A DNA stretch of 64,000 nucleotides, taken from contig NC_088804.1 in the NCBI RefSeq assembly GCF_011386835.1, forward strand, positions 33,777,549 through 33,841,548, in the 5' to 3' direction. The notes under the pieces were generated by a model, which did no database searches, was not told where the DNA came from, and worked only from the letters and a program-made list of their open reading frames with translations. The stretch comes from Chrysemys picta bellii. Its lineage: Eukaryota > Chordata > Testudines > Emydidae. Shown here piece after piece: positions 22,961-34,869 of this stretch (position 1 is the first letter of the stretch; each line of letters begins with the position of its first letter). The translations under genes were made by a program, and so were the position numbers.

Positions 22961-23796
22961 AAATCAAGACAGAATATGAAACATTAAATGACATGAGTAA
23001 TACTGCCTGAATAACCAGGGTACAACTACTCCATCCTAAAAACACAAGGTGGATATAATTTAGGCTTGTTTCAAGAAGACAAACAAACAAAGACAGATGA
23101 ACAGATGTACAATATAGATGATAGATAACCACTAGCATACCTAATTAAGCCCATGTGTGAAAAATATAAAGGTCTGGATAAACTATGAAAAAGGTCACGA
23201 ACTGCAAAATAGATTTATTCTGATTGAGAAATATAAGGAGGTAATACAGAACATGGTTACTGGAGTTTCACATTGTAGAACAATAGAAAAGGAACTCAGA
23301 TGCCCCTTAGGGACATGAGTTCTACCCACCCCCATGCAGCTTATATTTCAAGTCCCCATTTTAAGGCCAAGACATGACCTCTATTCATAGACACATACTA
23401 AGGACTTGGCACAGTATCAGATGCCTAGAATAGTGAAGTATCATAAACAAATTTAGTATATGGAATTTTATACTGGTCAAAAGTAATTAGCTACAAGGTC
23501 AAATTACAGCCATTAATATTTTGCACTAGGAGCCAAAGCTTTCTGGTTGTCATGCAGGCAACTATTAATTATTGCCAGCATTGAATTATTTAAAATCCAT
23601 GACTACTTTTTTGGAACAAGTGATTTTTGCATGTTTCCATAATAACAGTAAATATTAAAATGAAGCTCAGCTGCTCTCCATGTAGACACACAAACACTCC
23701 ACTTTCAGCCAACTGCGGTTTTCACCAATAAGACTTGTATTGAACAGAAGCTTTCTTCTGCAAACAATAAGATACCATGGTTAAAGCTACATTCCA
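22961..23796. other. Unassigned AT-rich sequence
   Basis: No gene or repeat recognised. Confidence 0.5.
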
Positions 23797-24102
23797 GGGG
23801 TGAAATCCTGGCCCAAATGAAGTCAGTAAATGGAAAAACTCCCATTGACTTCAATAGGTCTTAGAGCAGGGATCGGCAACATTTGGCACGTGGTTTGCCA
23901 GGGTAAGCACCCTGGCGGGCCGGGCCAGTTTACCTGCTGACGCGGCAGGTTCGGCCGATCGAACCCGCCCGTGCTGCTTCCCGCCGCCCCCATTGGCCCT
24001 GGACGGCAAACCGCGGCCAGTGGGGGCTGCGATCGGCCGAACCTGCTGCGTCAGCAGGCATGCCAAACGTTGCTGACCCCGTCTTAGAGGATTTCATCCT
24101 AG
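23797..24102. repeat. Fold-back element split by a hAT MITE
   Basis: The left end GGGGTGAAATCCTGGCCC pairs with the right end GGATTTCATCCTAG. The central CTCCCATTGACTTCAATAGG is the core motif of the fold-back family. A 215-bp palindromic hAT and its duplication interrupt it at 23867. Confidence 0.65.
23867..24081. mobile_element. Palindromic hAT MITE, copy 2 (internally deleted)
   Basis: A 215-bp element with perfect 8-bp duplications TCTTAGAG (23859-23866, 24082-24089). Starts CAGGGATCGGCAACATTTGG and ends AACGTTGCTGACCCCG. It carries the family arms but lacks about 115 bp of the middle relative to copies 1, 3 and 4. Confidence 0.9.
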
Positions 24103-24593
24103 AATTCTACAACCATTTCACTAACTCCCACCCAAACAGCCTATGAATTATTCCTAGGACTGCAGTAGATTTGGGCCAAATGCTGAAATCCACGCTCAGT
24201 TTTACTCATTCCCAGTGGCATCAGCCTTTATATTAAGGCTCCCATACATTTATGCCCACATTTTGCACCCATATAATGAACTGCAGGTACAAACCTGATT
24301 ACTTGCATCTCTACCTGCTTGATTGTGGGCCTGTCAAGCAGAGGTGCAAATACTCGGGTTTGCACCCACAGCCGAATTGGATGAGCATATGGAAAGCTAA
24401 CTCTTTGGAAAATGTGGCCATGGATTCTCATTTCATCAAGTGCTAGATCAGAGCCACATGGTGTCACTGGAGTTTCCCTATGAAATCTATTAATAATACA
24501 GTACGTTTATTTTCAAACACTGGGTGGCTCAATTGATCTGTGCATCTCTTACTGTGGCTGAAATGTACTTTACGCAGGAGTTCTTTAAGGATT
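24103..24593. other. Unassigned, with fold-back traces
   Basis: GGGCCAAATGCTGAAATCC at 24175 looks like one end of a further degraded fold-back copy. No gene recognised. Confidence 0.4.
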
Positions 24594-24708
24594 TTGGCCC
24601 AGAGTCAAGAAGGTATTTAAGCATGCAGGTAACTTGAAAAATGAAGTAGTCCCACTGAAGTCAGTGAGATTATACATGCTTAAGTACATTGCTGAATCTG
24701 GGCCTTTA
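24594..24708. repeat. Fold-back element, subtype B
   Basis: TTGGCCCAGAGTCAAGAAGG at the left pairs with GCTGAATCTGGGCCTT at the right. Inner pair: TTTAAGCATGCAGG and ACATGCTTAAGTA. Centre: CCACTGAAGTCAGTGAG. It is about 115 bp long. Confidence 0.7.
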
Positions 24709-24959
24709 CGAACAAAGAATTTCAAGCTGTAACCTGCTTCCACTGAAGATTATGGAAAAGCTGCCACTGACATCAGTGGGAACATGGATGAGCTCTTCAT
24801 AAATTCCAAGTGGGTCTCTCATAAACTAGTGTATTTTAATAACTATTCAGATTTTCCACTTCTTCCTTATTAACAAGCTTCTACTACTTGCAAAAATTTA
24901 TATACCCCACTATACCAATGAAATGTTGGGCCCCATAATTATATGAGGTACCAAGTACT

Positions 24960-25375
24960 AAAACTGGTCAGAAAATTTGTCAAGAGTTTTCTTTCAGAAA
25001 ATGTCATTTTGATTAAACTTTCACAAAATCATATCATTTAAAAGAAATTTTGTTTTGAAAAAATATCAAAATGTCATTTAGACATTTTTGGAATGAAGAG
25101 TTTCAAATTTTTCATTTCAAAATTACTTTTTGTTTAGAAATGTATTTCAGATACTCTTTTAAAAGGGTTGAAATAAAAACAAATTTATTCAAATTATTCC
25201 AAATTAGTATTGCAATTGACCTGAGATCAAAAAATCTTTTGGAATTTTATTTTGTGAAAAATGTCTGAAGTTTGCCTTTTTCCCCCTCAGTTTGGAACAA
25301 AAAATAAATTTTGACATCGCAAAATTTTTCATGGAATTGAAAAATCTGTTTTCCGAACAGTTCTACTGAATATCA
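24960..25375. repeat. AT-rich self-complementary repeat
   Basis: About 400 bp saturated with AAATTTT/AAAATTT and TTTCAAAA phrases, starting near GGTCAGAAAATTTGTCAAG and ending near CTGTTTTCCGAACAGTTCT. Similar phrases occur at 7675-7760 and 28860-28950. Probably an old interspersed repeat; the class is unknown. Open frames in it are chance. Confidence 0.45.
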
Positions 25376-25774
25376 TCATTTCCTGTTTATTTTACTGGGC
25401 ATAAAGAGAAGTTGGGGATGTCCCATATATTTTAACTGGTGTGCTGGATACATAGGTAAATGACATTATGAAAAAAAACACCCAAAAGTCCCAAACTCCA
25501 CTAAAAAAGAATTAAATCAAAATATATACCACACCACCTGCAGCATCAGGAAGGCTGAGTTAAATACACCCAGAACTGAAATAACATAGCTCAGAACTTG
25601 TTCTGGTCAATGCTGGGATTTGATTCAGTCTCCTGTTTGTCTAACAAAGTAAACATATTGGAAGCATTACACACGATACTGTGCTTGCCCCTTACAAGTG
25701 CCTGAAATTGGTTCTCTTTCCATTGCGAAGTGGAATGATAAATTTCCAACCACCATCCATCAAACTGTTTATGG
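25376..25774. other. Unassigned sequence
   Basis: Nothing recognised. Confidence 0.5.
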
Positions 25775-25862
25775 GTAAGTCTCAGCTGGCGCACATAAAA
25801 TGTAGCTCCCTTGACTTCAATGGAGCTAGGACAGTTGACACCCAGCTGAGAAGTTGGTCCTC
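25775..25862. repeat. Fold-back element, subtype A
   Basis: AAGTCTCAGCTGGCGCACAT pairs with ACACCCAGCTGAGAAGTTGG. Centre: TGTAGCTCCCTTGACTTCAA, then TGGAGCTAGGACA. 88 bp, the same length as the copy at 3853. Confidence 0.7.
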
Positions 25863-26266
25863 ATTTAAAACACGCTTTATATACAGTTTGTTGTTTTAAT
25901 AATAGCCTCAGTGATAACCTTTCCACAAAGCCCAGCTCACAACCTGAGCAATCTAGTGCAGGAACTCAAATTTCTTCATTCACCATCACCCAATCCTCAT
26001 CTCACTTCAGAATCAGATACTTCCCTGTGGCAGATACTCTTCCATATAAGCAAATACTGGAACACTGCGAAAGTATCTACATATTGTTAGCTGCCTTTAG
26101 TGTGACAAGGGATTTGGCCTTGCCAGAATGGAAGGTAGGGCGGAGAGGGGACAACAATGACTTAGTCACGAAGTCTGCTTTCAGTCAATCTTCTCCTTCC
26201 ACATGTTCGGTGGTGTTGGAGGGGGAGGAGGGTTCTACTAGAAGTTAAGAAAGTAGCCAGCGACAT

Positions 26267-26339
26267 GGGACCGATGCAACACCTATTGAAGCCATTGAAA
26301 AATCTCCCATTGAGTTCAATGGACTTTGAATCGGGCCCC
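26267..26339. repeat. Fold-back element, 'gggcccgattca' variant
   Basis: GGGACCGATGCAACACC and ATTGAAGCCATTGAAAAA are partnered by CATTGAGTTCAATGGACTTT and GAATCGGGCCCC. About 73 bp. Confidence 0.6.
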
Positions 26340-27660
26340 ATATGACTAGCCAGTGTACCACCAGTGGTCCAGTTTGGCAGCCTCTTGTCTAGATGTTCTG
26401 ATTTAAAGGCGCTATTTTTCATACTTAGGTAGGCAGGTTCCTTGCTATCCAGGAGTCACACTCTGTATGGGCTGTCCAGGGATGTGCCAAAAAACAGACT
26501 CTCACCCAACCAACAAATTAACTCTGCTCCACTGTACATAATTTTGTGTTAATGTAGATTAAAACAGTCCTGCTTTACTTAAGCCTTGTAGAACCCAAAC
26601 ACAACAGCATTGGGCAAGGGCACAAAAGCCAGAAGCAGGGATGGGGAACAGACTACAAACAGAAACCAGAAGTGACCCAGGTAGTTTCATTGTCCAAACT
26701 GATTATAATACAAAAAGTAAACAAGAAGCATAAACAGTGAAAAGCAAGTCCAGTTTTGAAGTGTCTTTTGTCTTGTATTAATTGAAGCATAATTAATAAC
26801 GCTGGTAAGGAATTCATTTTAAATTATATGCGTTTTAAATGTACATGAATAGTACAAAAATAGGCAATTTTGGTATTTTTATGCACAATGGGCCCATTAG
26901 ACAATTCCGTGTGCAATACCTGATTTTTACACACAGTCAGGTAGCAAATTATGAATACAATTGTAGGATATTTTGGGGCGGGGAACAGGAACAGGATTAA
27001 AGGGACACTGTCAAGACAGAAAACAACTGAAACACTGCTCCAGTCCATCAGTGGAGTAAGAAGGTATTTATTTTAAGCTAACTCTCATACAGTGGCACCA
27101 GTGTATTTGGGGGTGGGATGTTAAATACCACAGCCTTCTTCAAGCAGTAAAGTTCCCACCCCACGCAAGTAAAAATGTAAGCATATAACTTCCCCTGAGA
27201 AGCCCCAGAGCTCTATGCTCACAACTGAAAATTGAGCCTTAAATTAAAACTTGGCAGGAAAAGTAACTCCCTGATATTCATCATAAATGCTGCCACTGGT
27301 ACAGTGCCTGTATAATTTACATTTATCCCAGGCTATCCCAGTGGCCTGGCTGCAGAGCTGGAGATCCTTGGACCTACAGAGTTCAGTAAGCACAAGTTTT
27401 GGAAGTGAGAACCTATTATAAATGCATGGTAGGCACTGAGAATTCTATATGATGCAAGGAATTTTAAAGAGTGAAAGAAAAATATTAATACTCTACTTTG
27501 GAGTTAATTTATGGAAAACTGGAAAGTAGAAGATGTTGATCAAGGCCAGAAAAAAAGTGTGTGCGCCCAACCAATGTACAAGAGTTGCCGAAGTTACACC
27601 AACCAAGCTTTCAAAAAGGTTGGTTCTTCAAAACACTGAAAGTTTACATCTGGGTTACAA
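26340..27660. other. Unassigned sequence
   Basis: No gene or delimited repeat recognised in about 1.3 kb. Confidence 0.5.
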
Positions 27661-27727
27661 ATATTCAAAGGCACCTAAGAGACTGAAAGTCAATGGAACT
27701 TATGCCTAAAGTTCCTTTGAAAATATA
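27661..27727. repeat. Fold-back element, subtype C
   Basis: ATATTCAAAGGCACCTAAG is partnered by TGCCTAAAGTTCCTTTGAAA, with GAAAGTCAATGGAACTT in the middle. The same phrases recur at 61581-61677. Confidence 0.55.
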
Positions 27728-27787
27728 ACTTATGCACTTTTGAAAAAAAAAATTATCCCTCATCTTTGGGGGCTTTAAGGGAAATAT

Positions 27788-27867
27788 GGGCCAAATCCTG
27801 TTGTCTTACCTCAGTCAAAACTTCCACGGACATTAACTGGAGCTTAGACAGAACAGGATTTGTCCCT
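27788..27867. repeat. Fold-back element, 'ggccaaatcctgt' variant
   Basis: GGGCCAAATCCTGTTGTC at the left pairs with GACAGAACAGGATTTGTCCC at the right; centre CTCAGTCAAAACTTCCACGG. 80 bp. Confidence 0.6.
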
Positions 27868-28288
27868 AGAGCATCAGAGCACAAATCCTGAGCTACTGTA
27901 AATTGGGACAGAACCATTGGCTTCAGCCACTGAGGAGTCTTAAAAGGGAATCAATGAACTATCATTTGGAACCAGTGCCCTTGGCAAGGGCAACTAAACT
28001 GCCTGCACCTGATATTATACATTATTTTCCAAACATCATGTTTACACACATTTCTTGGCAATTGTGAGGCTATGGCTTTGAAGGAGGAAGACACGTAGTT
28101 ATTACATGGCTAGAAAAGTCAAAAACACATTGCCAGTCACAAATTAGAACTTTAGGGACTGTTATTGAGCAGTGCTGCATCAGAAGTGGTAGGGTTGGGA
28201 AGCTAGGAAGAGCTGGAACAGTTAGGTTAATATAATTACTTAGTGGTAAGAAAACAGAAACACTTTTGGATGGGCATAAAATAGTATG
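27868..28288. other. Unassigned sequence
   Basis: Nothing recognised. Confidence 0.5.
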
Positions 28289-28296
28289 GAATAGAA

Positions 28297-28626
28297 CAGG
28301 GGTCGGCAACGTTCGGCACGTGCCTCGCCAGGGTAAGCACCCTAGCGGGCCGGGCCAGTTTATTTACCTGCTGACGCGGCAGGTTCGGCCGATCGCGGCC
28401 CCCACCGCAGTTCGCCGTCCCGGGCCAATGGGGGCGGCGGGAAGTGGCGCGGGTGAGCAATGTGCTGGCCGTGGTTTCCCGCCACCCCCATTGACCCAGG
28501 ACGGTGAACCGCGGCCAGTGGGGGCCGCGATTGGCCGAACCTGCCGCGTCAGCAGGTAAATAAACTGGCCCGGCCCGCTAGGGTGCTTACCCTGGCGAGC
28601 CGCGTGCCGAACGTTGCCGACCCCTG
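28297..28626. mobile_element. Palindromic hAT MITE, copy 3
   Basis: A 330-bp CpG-rich palindrome, CAGGGGTCGGCAACGTTCGG to CCGAACGTTGCCGACCCCTG, with perfect 8-bp duplications GAATAGAA (28289-28296, 28627-28634). The ends are exact inverted copies. This is the cleanest copy in the window and the best reference for the family. Confidence 0.95.
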
Positions 28627-28634
28627 GAATAGAA

Positions 28635-29916
28635 AGTGTTAAAAAGGGGCGGGGACAGAATCAGTGAGTACAAACGTAGATTATTAGGTTTCCAAATTAA
28701 GTATGGTAGATTATACCTAACACTGCTGACATGTAGACATATGCTGACAGAACTACCATAAAATAGGAAAGCAGTGAAATATTAGTAGAGACGGTAAAGT
28801 ACAAAACAAAACAAAAGTTTCACAATATTTTAAGATTTTTTTTAATTAAAAAGAATGACCAGTACTATAGTTACTCAAAAAGCCAGAAAGTTTTTTAGAC
28901 CAAAAAAATTAGTCAAAAGCTTGAAATTCTGGATATTTCTACCAACTCTAATCACTACATTTTGTATTAAACTGTAACCATTCTACGTACAAAGTTTGGC
29001 AAAGTTCAGATTTTGACACTCTGACACTCACCAGATTGTGTCTTTGGACACCTCTGTAGTAATTATACAGGTTGAGACAAACAGAATGTTACTGTGCAAT
29101 CTATGGCCTTGCTTCAGATGGGTCCTTAATCGCGTCTCAGCATACGAGTAGTCCATGGAAGTCTATAGTAATAACCACTTGTGTAAAGTGAGGCTTATGC
29201 ATACGTACCTTACTGAATTGAGACCTTTGGAACATAAGGTAAGCCATTCAATGAATTATGTGAACAGAGAAGCAGGATAACACAATATATGGGCAAGAAC
29301 TGGAATGTAACAACATGAGCAAGTAGGAGACTATAACAAGCCAGAGAGTACAGAACAGAGAAAGGAATGAAGATGTGATGATGATACAGTGCTGCAGAGA
29401 GAGGTAAGACAGTGTGGAGGAGGAGGAACAGAACAGTACATGACAAATTGGAGGCTGAAAAGTCAAATTATAATACAGAGTGAGAAGGTGACAGCGAGAG
29501 AGAGGCTTTGATGCAGAGAGAGGTAGTACAATACAGTATGTAGGGAACAAGCTGCCACATTAGTCCAATGATATGAAGTGAGAGAGTTGGCAAATAACTG
29601 GCCAGAACATGGGGATTCATTAATAATAATCACAGGACTGGGCTAAACCCCAAGCTGGGAAGTTTTTCTTTTCCTTCAATCAATGTTAGCTTCTTTTATT
29701 TCCTTGTTATAAACAAGGGACTTTGAGAACAAACCTTGCTGACCCTGACTTTTTTGGGTGGTTGATTTACAGGCCCATATTTTGGTTAACTACTTGCAGT
29801 GTCTGGTAAAGTACTTTAGATCCACAGCTGGTTTAGATAATATTCTTTAAACAATGTATATTTGATGAATTGTGTGATTTTTAAAAAAATTATTCAATAT
29901 GACTTTGTTTCTATTA
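28635..29916. other. Unassigned sequence
   Basis: About 1.3 kb. The stretch 28860-28950 resembles the AT-rich repeat at 24960. Around 29060-29225 there is a probable degraded fold-back copy (GTCCATGGAAGTCTATAG centre). An open frame on the minus strand at 29210-29550 has no known domain. Confidence 0.45.
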
Positions 29917-29924
29917 TTGGTACA

Positions 29925-30056
29925 CAGGGTGACTAGATAGCAAGTGTGAAAGATCAGGAGGAGGGGGGAGGGCAAAGGATAGTAGCTGCCTACATAAAAG
30001 ACAAAGCCCCTAATATTGGGACGATCCCAATAATATTGGGATGTCTGGTCACCCCG
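29925..30056. mobile_element. Short hAT-like MITE
   Basis: A 132-bp insertion with perfect 8-bp duplications TTGGTACA (29917-29924, 30057-30064). The ends CAGGGTGACTAGATAGC and GATGTCTGGTCACCCCG are inverted repeats, matching 13 of 17. A small inner hairpin pairs CTAATATTGGGACGATC with CCCAATAATATTGGG. Confidence 0.85.
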
Positions 30057-30064
30057 TTGGTACA

Positions 30065-33000
30065 GTTTATAAAATTGGGCCAGTAAGTCACAAAAGCACC
30101 TGTCAAGTAATTTATTTAAAAATATTTCTAATGTTATTTAAAATATTTTAATGAATAATTATTGAAATTACGCACCAAGGGCAATTTAAACCTCTACTTA
30201 AATTGGTCTGCTCTGTTTTACATTGTGTGTTTTGTCCTGAGATTTGACTGAGTGGTGAAAAAAGCTCTATTCGATACTTTCGATATTTTTGTTTAAACAG
30301 TCTGTGCCATGAAAAAAAAATTGACATTCGGGCACCACAGATGCACAGTATTTTCCTTTACCAGGGCATTTCCCAAACACTTTACATAGGAAATACAATA
30401 AATATTATAGAACATTATCTACCAAGGCATCTCATTTTTATAATAGTATTCACTGTAAACTCTAAAAATACTTTAAGATTTATTTTGAATTAAGGGTTGG
30501 GGTACCAGTCTTTTCTTGCTTTAAAAATAAAAAGACACATAACATAAACCTGACCTAGTTTTCCACTAAATGTGATCTATCCACCTCTAATATCTCTTCT
30601 CTCCATTCCTTCCATATGTGTAACTTTGGTTCCTGTATTTATAATGTTCTTTGTACCTTCCCTTTTTCCTTCTTGCTCAGTCTTTTCATTTCTATGTATG
30701 CTGGCATAAGAATCAGATGATTTAATCAGACTCAAAAATCTAGACAAAATCTGAATCTGCTGGAAAAAAAGGATGAAGATAATATACAGTAAAGACATTA
30801 AGGAGCATCATGTTTGTAATAAACGCTCAGCTGAGAGCCACAGAAATGACACAGGTAGGTAAGGAGCTCCTTCTTCACTCAATATTTCTAAAATGATACG
30901 TTGAGTAAAAGGGCATTTTCAAGATGCACAAAGGTTCGAATATTGCAGACTCCTGAGAAATCTGATGGCATGTAAAGAACACAGAGAAAATAAACTCCCC
31001 ATCTACATCAGAGCATTGGGAGAATGCATGTTTTTTCCTTAAAACAAACCCCTCAGTGAACTAAGCAGGTGCTAGAGCTCCTGTCTGAGAGCAAAGAAAA
31101 GATTTATTATTTAACTCCCGAACAAATGCTGAGATTACTATAGAAAGGGTTACAATTTATCATGCATTGAACCAGGCAGCTGGTGAAACAGTAAAAGAAA
31201 TTCAAATAATTTTAATGATTTTTAAAGGAGAGCTAGTAAAGGATTCCCTCTTCAAACTAAGCAGTCAAAGGCTGTCATTCAGAAGTCCTAATGTGATGGA
31301 CAGAAGTGTTGATAAGAGGACTTTTAGAGTTGAAACCTGTTAAGTGTAAGTTTTGACAATGCGGATGACAGCTTTGAAAGGTGAATGTATCTGAAGAGGC
31401 AAGAGGTTTAGATTCCTATCAGCAGCCTGAAGAACAGAAAATATCCAGGCTGCGAACAATTCTGTCTAAAGACGCTCAAAGCTATACTGTAGTTTTACAT
31501 GGATCAGAACTGACCTTTACAATGTGAGAGGAGATTCAGATGCTCCCTGTCAGAGGAAGCACCACAGGATTGACAGAATGGGGGACTTGTTTTGATAAGT
31601 CTCTCTTTTAAGTAGTAAACCAGCTACTAATATATATTACTACACTTCTTTTATTGAATGAAAGGCCTGAGCACTGTGAATCTGAGAGGTAGTTTCCATC
31701 TGTAACCCTCTGTTCAGCTCTTTAACTAGTTGCAAATCAAAAACCCCTAACTTACTCACTTCAAAATAAATTTGCATTCAAGCTTTATCTGATAGCCACT
31801 GCTCCTCTCACTGAGATGAAAAGCAGATCTTTCTAGAAGATATTCACCACTCAAAAAATCAAACAAGATTGCAGTGCTGGGTATCAACATGGTAAGGGAC
31901 ATTAAGTATTTAGTTAATACTACAGGTTAAGCAAAACATACGTTGAGTTTAATTCCAAAATACAGCAATAGCCAACAATCAGATAGACTGTCAAATTGCA
32001 ACTCTTTTGTCCATAGCTGGCACGAATGGACCTCTTACTACCAAAGGATAATCCTAGTCTTCCATTTCTGTATGGAAGCTTTAGGACTGGCTGAGCAAGG
32101 AACTCCTAACCTTAAACACACAGGATTATTTTAAAAAGAATCAAAGTCATACTGTAAAATCAGTTTTCACCAAGATAATCCTAACCAACCTGAAATGCCA
32201 GATAAAATGCAAGGCAAACACACTTTTAGAATACCACTGGAAAGGACTTCAAAAGGCAATAGACTTCCCCTTCATATATATTTTAATCACCTGTAAAATA
32301 TTTGGGAGGGTATTGGATGGTTATAGGTTAGTCACAATGCAAGATATGTGATTTAAATATATATTGTATTAAGCTTGCAAGTAGTAACCTAGACCCAGAC
32401 CCTGTACCAGCCACAGAGGATAGTACAACCAGCCTACCCCCCTAAGCCAGTCAAAGCCAGAAGATCAAAATTAAAAGGGGAATGGGGGAATAGGAAGGTC
32501 TATTTTATTGATGTTGCTAGGGTAAAGTAGTGTGCTTCCAACCTGTAGTTATTTATAAGCCTCTGAGGCCCCTTTTGCTGTCTCTGAAGCAGCCTTTGCC
32601 CATCCAATTGGCCTCTCAGAGCAGCCTGACCACCATTGGACCCTTCCATATGGTGCCAGAAACCCTGAACTATATATGACCTCTCCAGTGACATATCCCA
32701 AGCGGGCATCATGTACACATGCTGGATTACGCCCAGCAAAGGAGAACCTCAAGCAAAATAAAAGAGCTTATATTTTGATATACATAATTTTAGGACTAAG
32801 GAAACATCTGCATCTAGAGTTTTATATGTGTAAACTCTTGCCATATTGAGGGGCTGAATCATTGTCAAATTACAATCCCAAACACCTTCCTATTAGTCAT
32901 TTCTATTAGTCATAAAATATGGAAGGGCATAATCTGTTAGTATATTGTTTGTAACAGAAGTGATGTCGTATTTCAGAGCTCATATTCTCATAGCTATCAA

Positions 33001-33179
33001 AGTCCTCACTCATTTTTTTTCTCCTTCCAGTCCTCGTACACTGGAACCAGTAGGAGTTTTGTTTGTGATAGCAGAGAAGGGGGAAAGGGAGGAAAAAAGG
33101 GAAGGGGAAGAAATAAAATTAAAAAATAAAATAAAAGAAAGATTGAAAAACTTGGCCCAATAAAAAAGTACTCAAGTGC
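30065..33179. other. Unassigned, mostly AT-rich sequence
   Basis: About 3.1 kb with no recognised repeat ends, RNA gene or coding exon. Several open frames of 60-80 codons on both strands have no identifiable domain. Confidence 0.5.
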
Positions 33180-33325
33180 ACCTATCCTAATCCTGCAAAC
33201 CCTCATTCAGATAAGCAGGTTTCAGAGTAGCAGTGTTTCAGATAAGCAGTGTTACTCATGTATGTATCTCCATTCATCTTGATAGGACTACTCAACTGAG
33301 TAAGAGTTTACAGGATTGAGCTTAA
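33180..33325. repeat. Fold-back element hosting an 18-bp insertion
   Basis: The left phrase ATCCTGCAAACCCTCATTCA and the right phrase ACTCAACTGAGTAAGAGTTT with ACAGGATTGAGC form the outer parts of a fold-back copy. It is interrupted by the micro-insertion at 33219-33236. Confidence 0.5.
33219..33236 (-). mobile_element. 18-bp truncated retro-insertion
   Basis: GTTTCAGAGTAGCAGTGT sits between perfect 13-bp duplications TTCAGATAAGCAG (33206-33218 and 33237-33249). The inserted bases are the terminal bases of the retroelement seen at 34623 and 51933. It therefore looks like an extremely 5'-truncated copy of that family. Confidence 0.75.
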
Positions 33326-33589
33326 CTTCTTTAAAAGATTTACATAGTTTATGTGCTGGTTTTGCCCATTTTTTATATATCATGAGGAATTAAAAAAGGT
33401 AATATGGTCTAATGAAAATGTAAATATTCCTCTTGGCATAGAACCTACACAAACCAATTGGGGTGTGTGGTGAAACATTAGAAAGGCTGTAAGGTACAAA
33501 AAAATTGTCTCTACCAATTCAGAGGTTAATATTTTAGTGATCCTCCCTTAAATAATACATCATCTTTTGAACAAGCTCATATTTTATAG
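33326..33589. other. Unassigned AT-rich sequence
   Basis: Nothing recognised. Confidence 0.5.
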
Positions 33590-33900
33590 ATGAGGCTCTT
33601 TAAACCAAATTGAATTGAGCTACAGTGTTACTGTAGTGGTGTCCCCTCATCCTGAATCTCTCTTAACACTCATCGATTCCTGCCAGACACTCATTGATAG
33701 GGTTAATTAATTTATGAGCTTGTCATTACAAGTCATTGATTAAGATGTCCTTCTTAAAGATTTAATTATGCCCAAAGATAAAAGATTTGCTAATTATTGT
33801 CTTTTATCTAATTGAAGCTTTGTATTACAAATAAAGTTCAAAGGTTTAAGACAGTTGCCCTTTCAACCATTGGGACAAAGATGAGAATTTAATTAGAGGA
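33590..33900. promoter_or_regulatory. Candidate conserved noncoding element or enhancer
   Basis: AT-rich, complex and repeat-free. TAATTA homeodomain cores occur at about 33703-33710 (TTAATTAA), 33763-33768, 33791-33796 and 33890-33895, with TAATTG near 33809. AGATAA (33776-33781) and its reverse TTATCT (33804-33809) are GATA-type, and ATTGT (33796-33800) is SOX-type. Motif presence is observed; enhancer activity is inference and conservation is untested. Confidence 0.3.
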
Positions 33901-34611
33901 GAGACCATGTTCTCACTGGCATCTTCAAATATGTTCCAGCAGCCATTCTGGTAATAGAACTGATGACTGTGCAATATGGAGAGACCCTGGAAAAATCTTT
34001 TAACCTTTTTTGTCTTTCTAATGGTGTTGGTCCATTCTGGATCTGGTTCTATCGAGCAATTTGATAGTCTGGCACATGTAGAGGAATAGGTTAGATCAAA
34101 GTTTAGTAATTTCCCCAATACCCCCATTCCTCCCACAAGTGTGTATCCTTAAAATACTTATATGCTTTGAAAATCCTCACACTGGGGGGACAACTCCTAA
34201 TACTGTTGCTTACATTCCTTCAAAATGAAAGCAAAATGTGGGTTATAAGAATTGTACATATTTGATGACTAATTCCTCAAGACCTCATCAGTGTCCAAAT
34301 ATATTAAGAAATTTTAACATGAGTGATACAAGAGAAGTCTCTTTCAGTATCATTAAGTTGACTCAGCCTTATGTCTTGATTCTGCAGTTATTTCAAAGTA
34401 GCATAAATCAAGAAGAAATAATATGCATGTGTAGAGAATGACAAATCATAACAAGAGGCCTAATTTTTTTTATGTAATTCTTAGTGTGGGATTGCAGCAG
34501 CATTAACTTTAAGTATACAAGCAGTAGTTCTAGATGCATATGGTAGTTGTGGGTGCATACATGGGAACTACACATGCAGATAATCATTTCAACACCTTCC
34601 TGAGCACAGAC
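33901..34611. other. Unassigned sequence
   Basis: No gene recognised. A 96-codon minus-strand open frame (33846-34136) overlaps the candidate enhancer and has no known domain. Confidence 0.45.
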
Positions 34612-34622
34612 TTTGATGTAAA

Positions 34623-34753
34623 AGGTTTCAGAGTGGTAGCCATGTTAGTCTGTATCAGCAAAAACAAGGAGGAGTACTTGTGGCACTACATAACACTACA
34701 TAATACCCATACTTGTGTTAGTCTCTAAGGTGCCACAAGTACTCCTCGTTGTT
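34623..34753 (-). mobile_element. Penelope-like/SINE-type retro-insertion, hairpin form
   Basis: A 131-bp insertion with perfect 11-bp duplications TTTGATGTAAA (34612-34622, 34754-34764). It starts with the family terminus AGGTTTCAGAGTGGTAGCCA, TGTTAGTCTGTATCAGC. Then AGGAGTACTTGTGGCA is followed about 50 bp later by its inverted copy TGCCACAAGTACTCCT. It is a 3' end joined to an inverted internal piece. Confidence 0.8.
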
Positions 34754-34869
34754 TTTGATGTAAATGGTGACACAAGTTAGCTTTTGCACACAGTTGCAAA
34801 TATGCATTGCTAAAAAGGTTGGCCAAGTGAAGATACATGTTGGAAACAAAGTATTTACCATTATGAAAC

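Noticed and set aside
23797..24102. One single large palindrome
   Set aside because: Two different elements are nested: the hAT has its own 8-bp duplication inside the fold-back copy.
28297..28626. CpG island promoter
   Set aside because: The CpG density comes from a palindromic hAT MITE repeated four more times in the window; no gene follows it.
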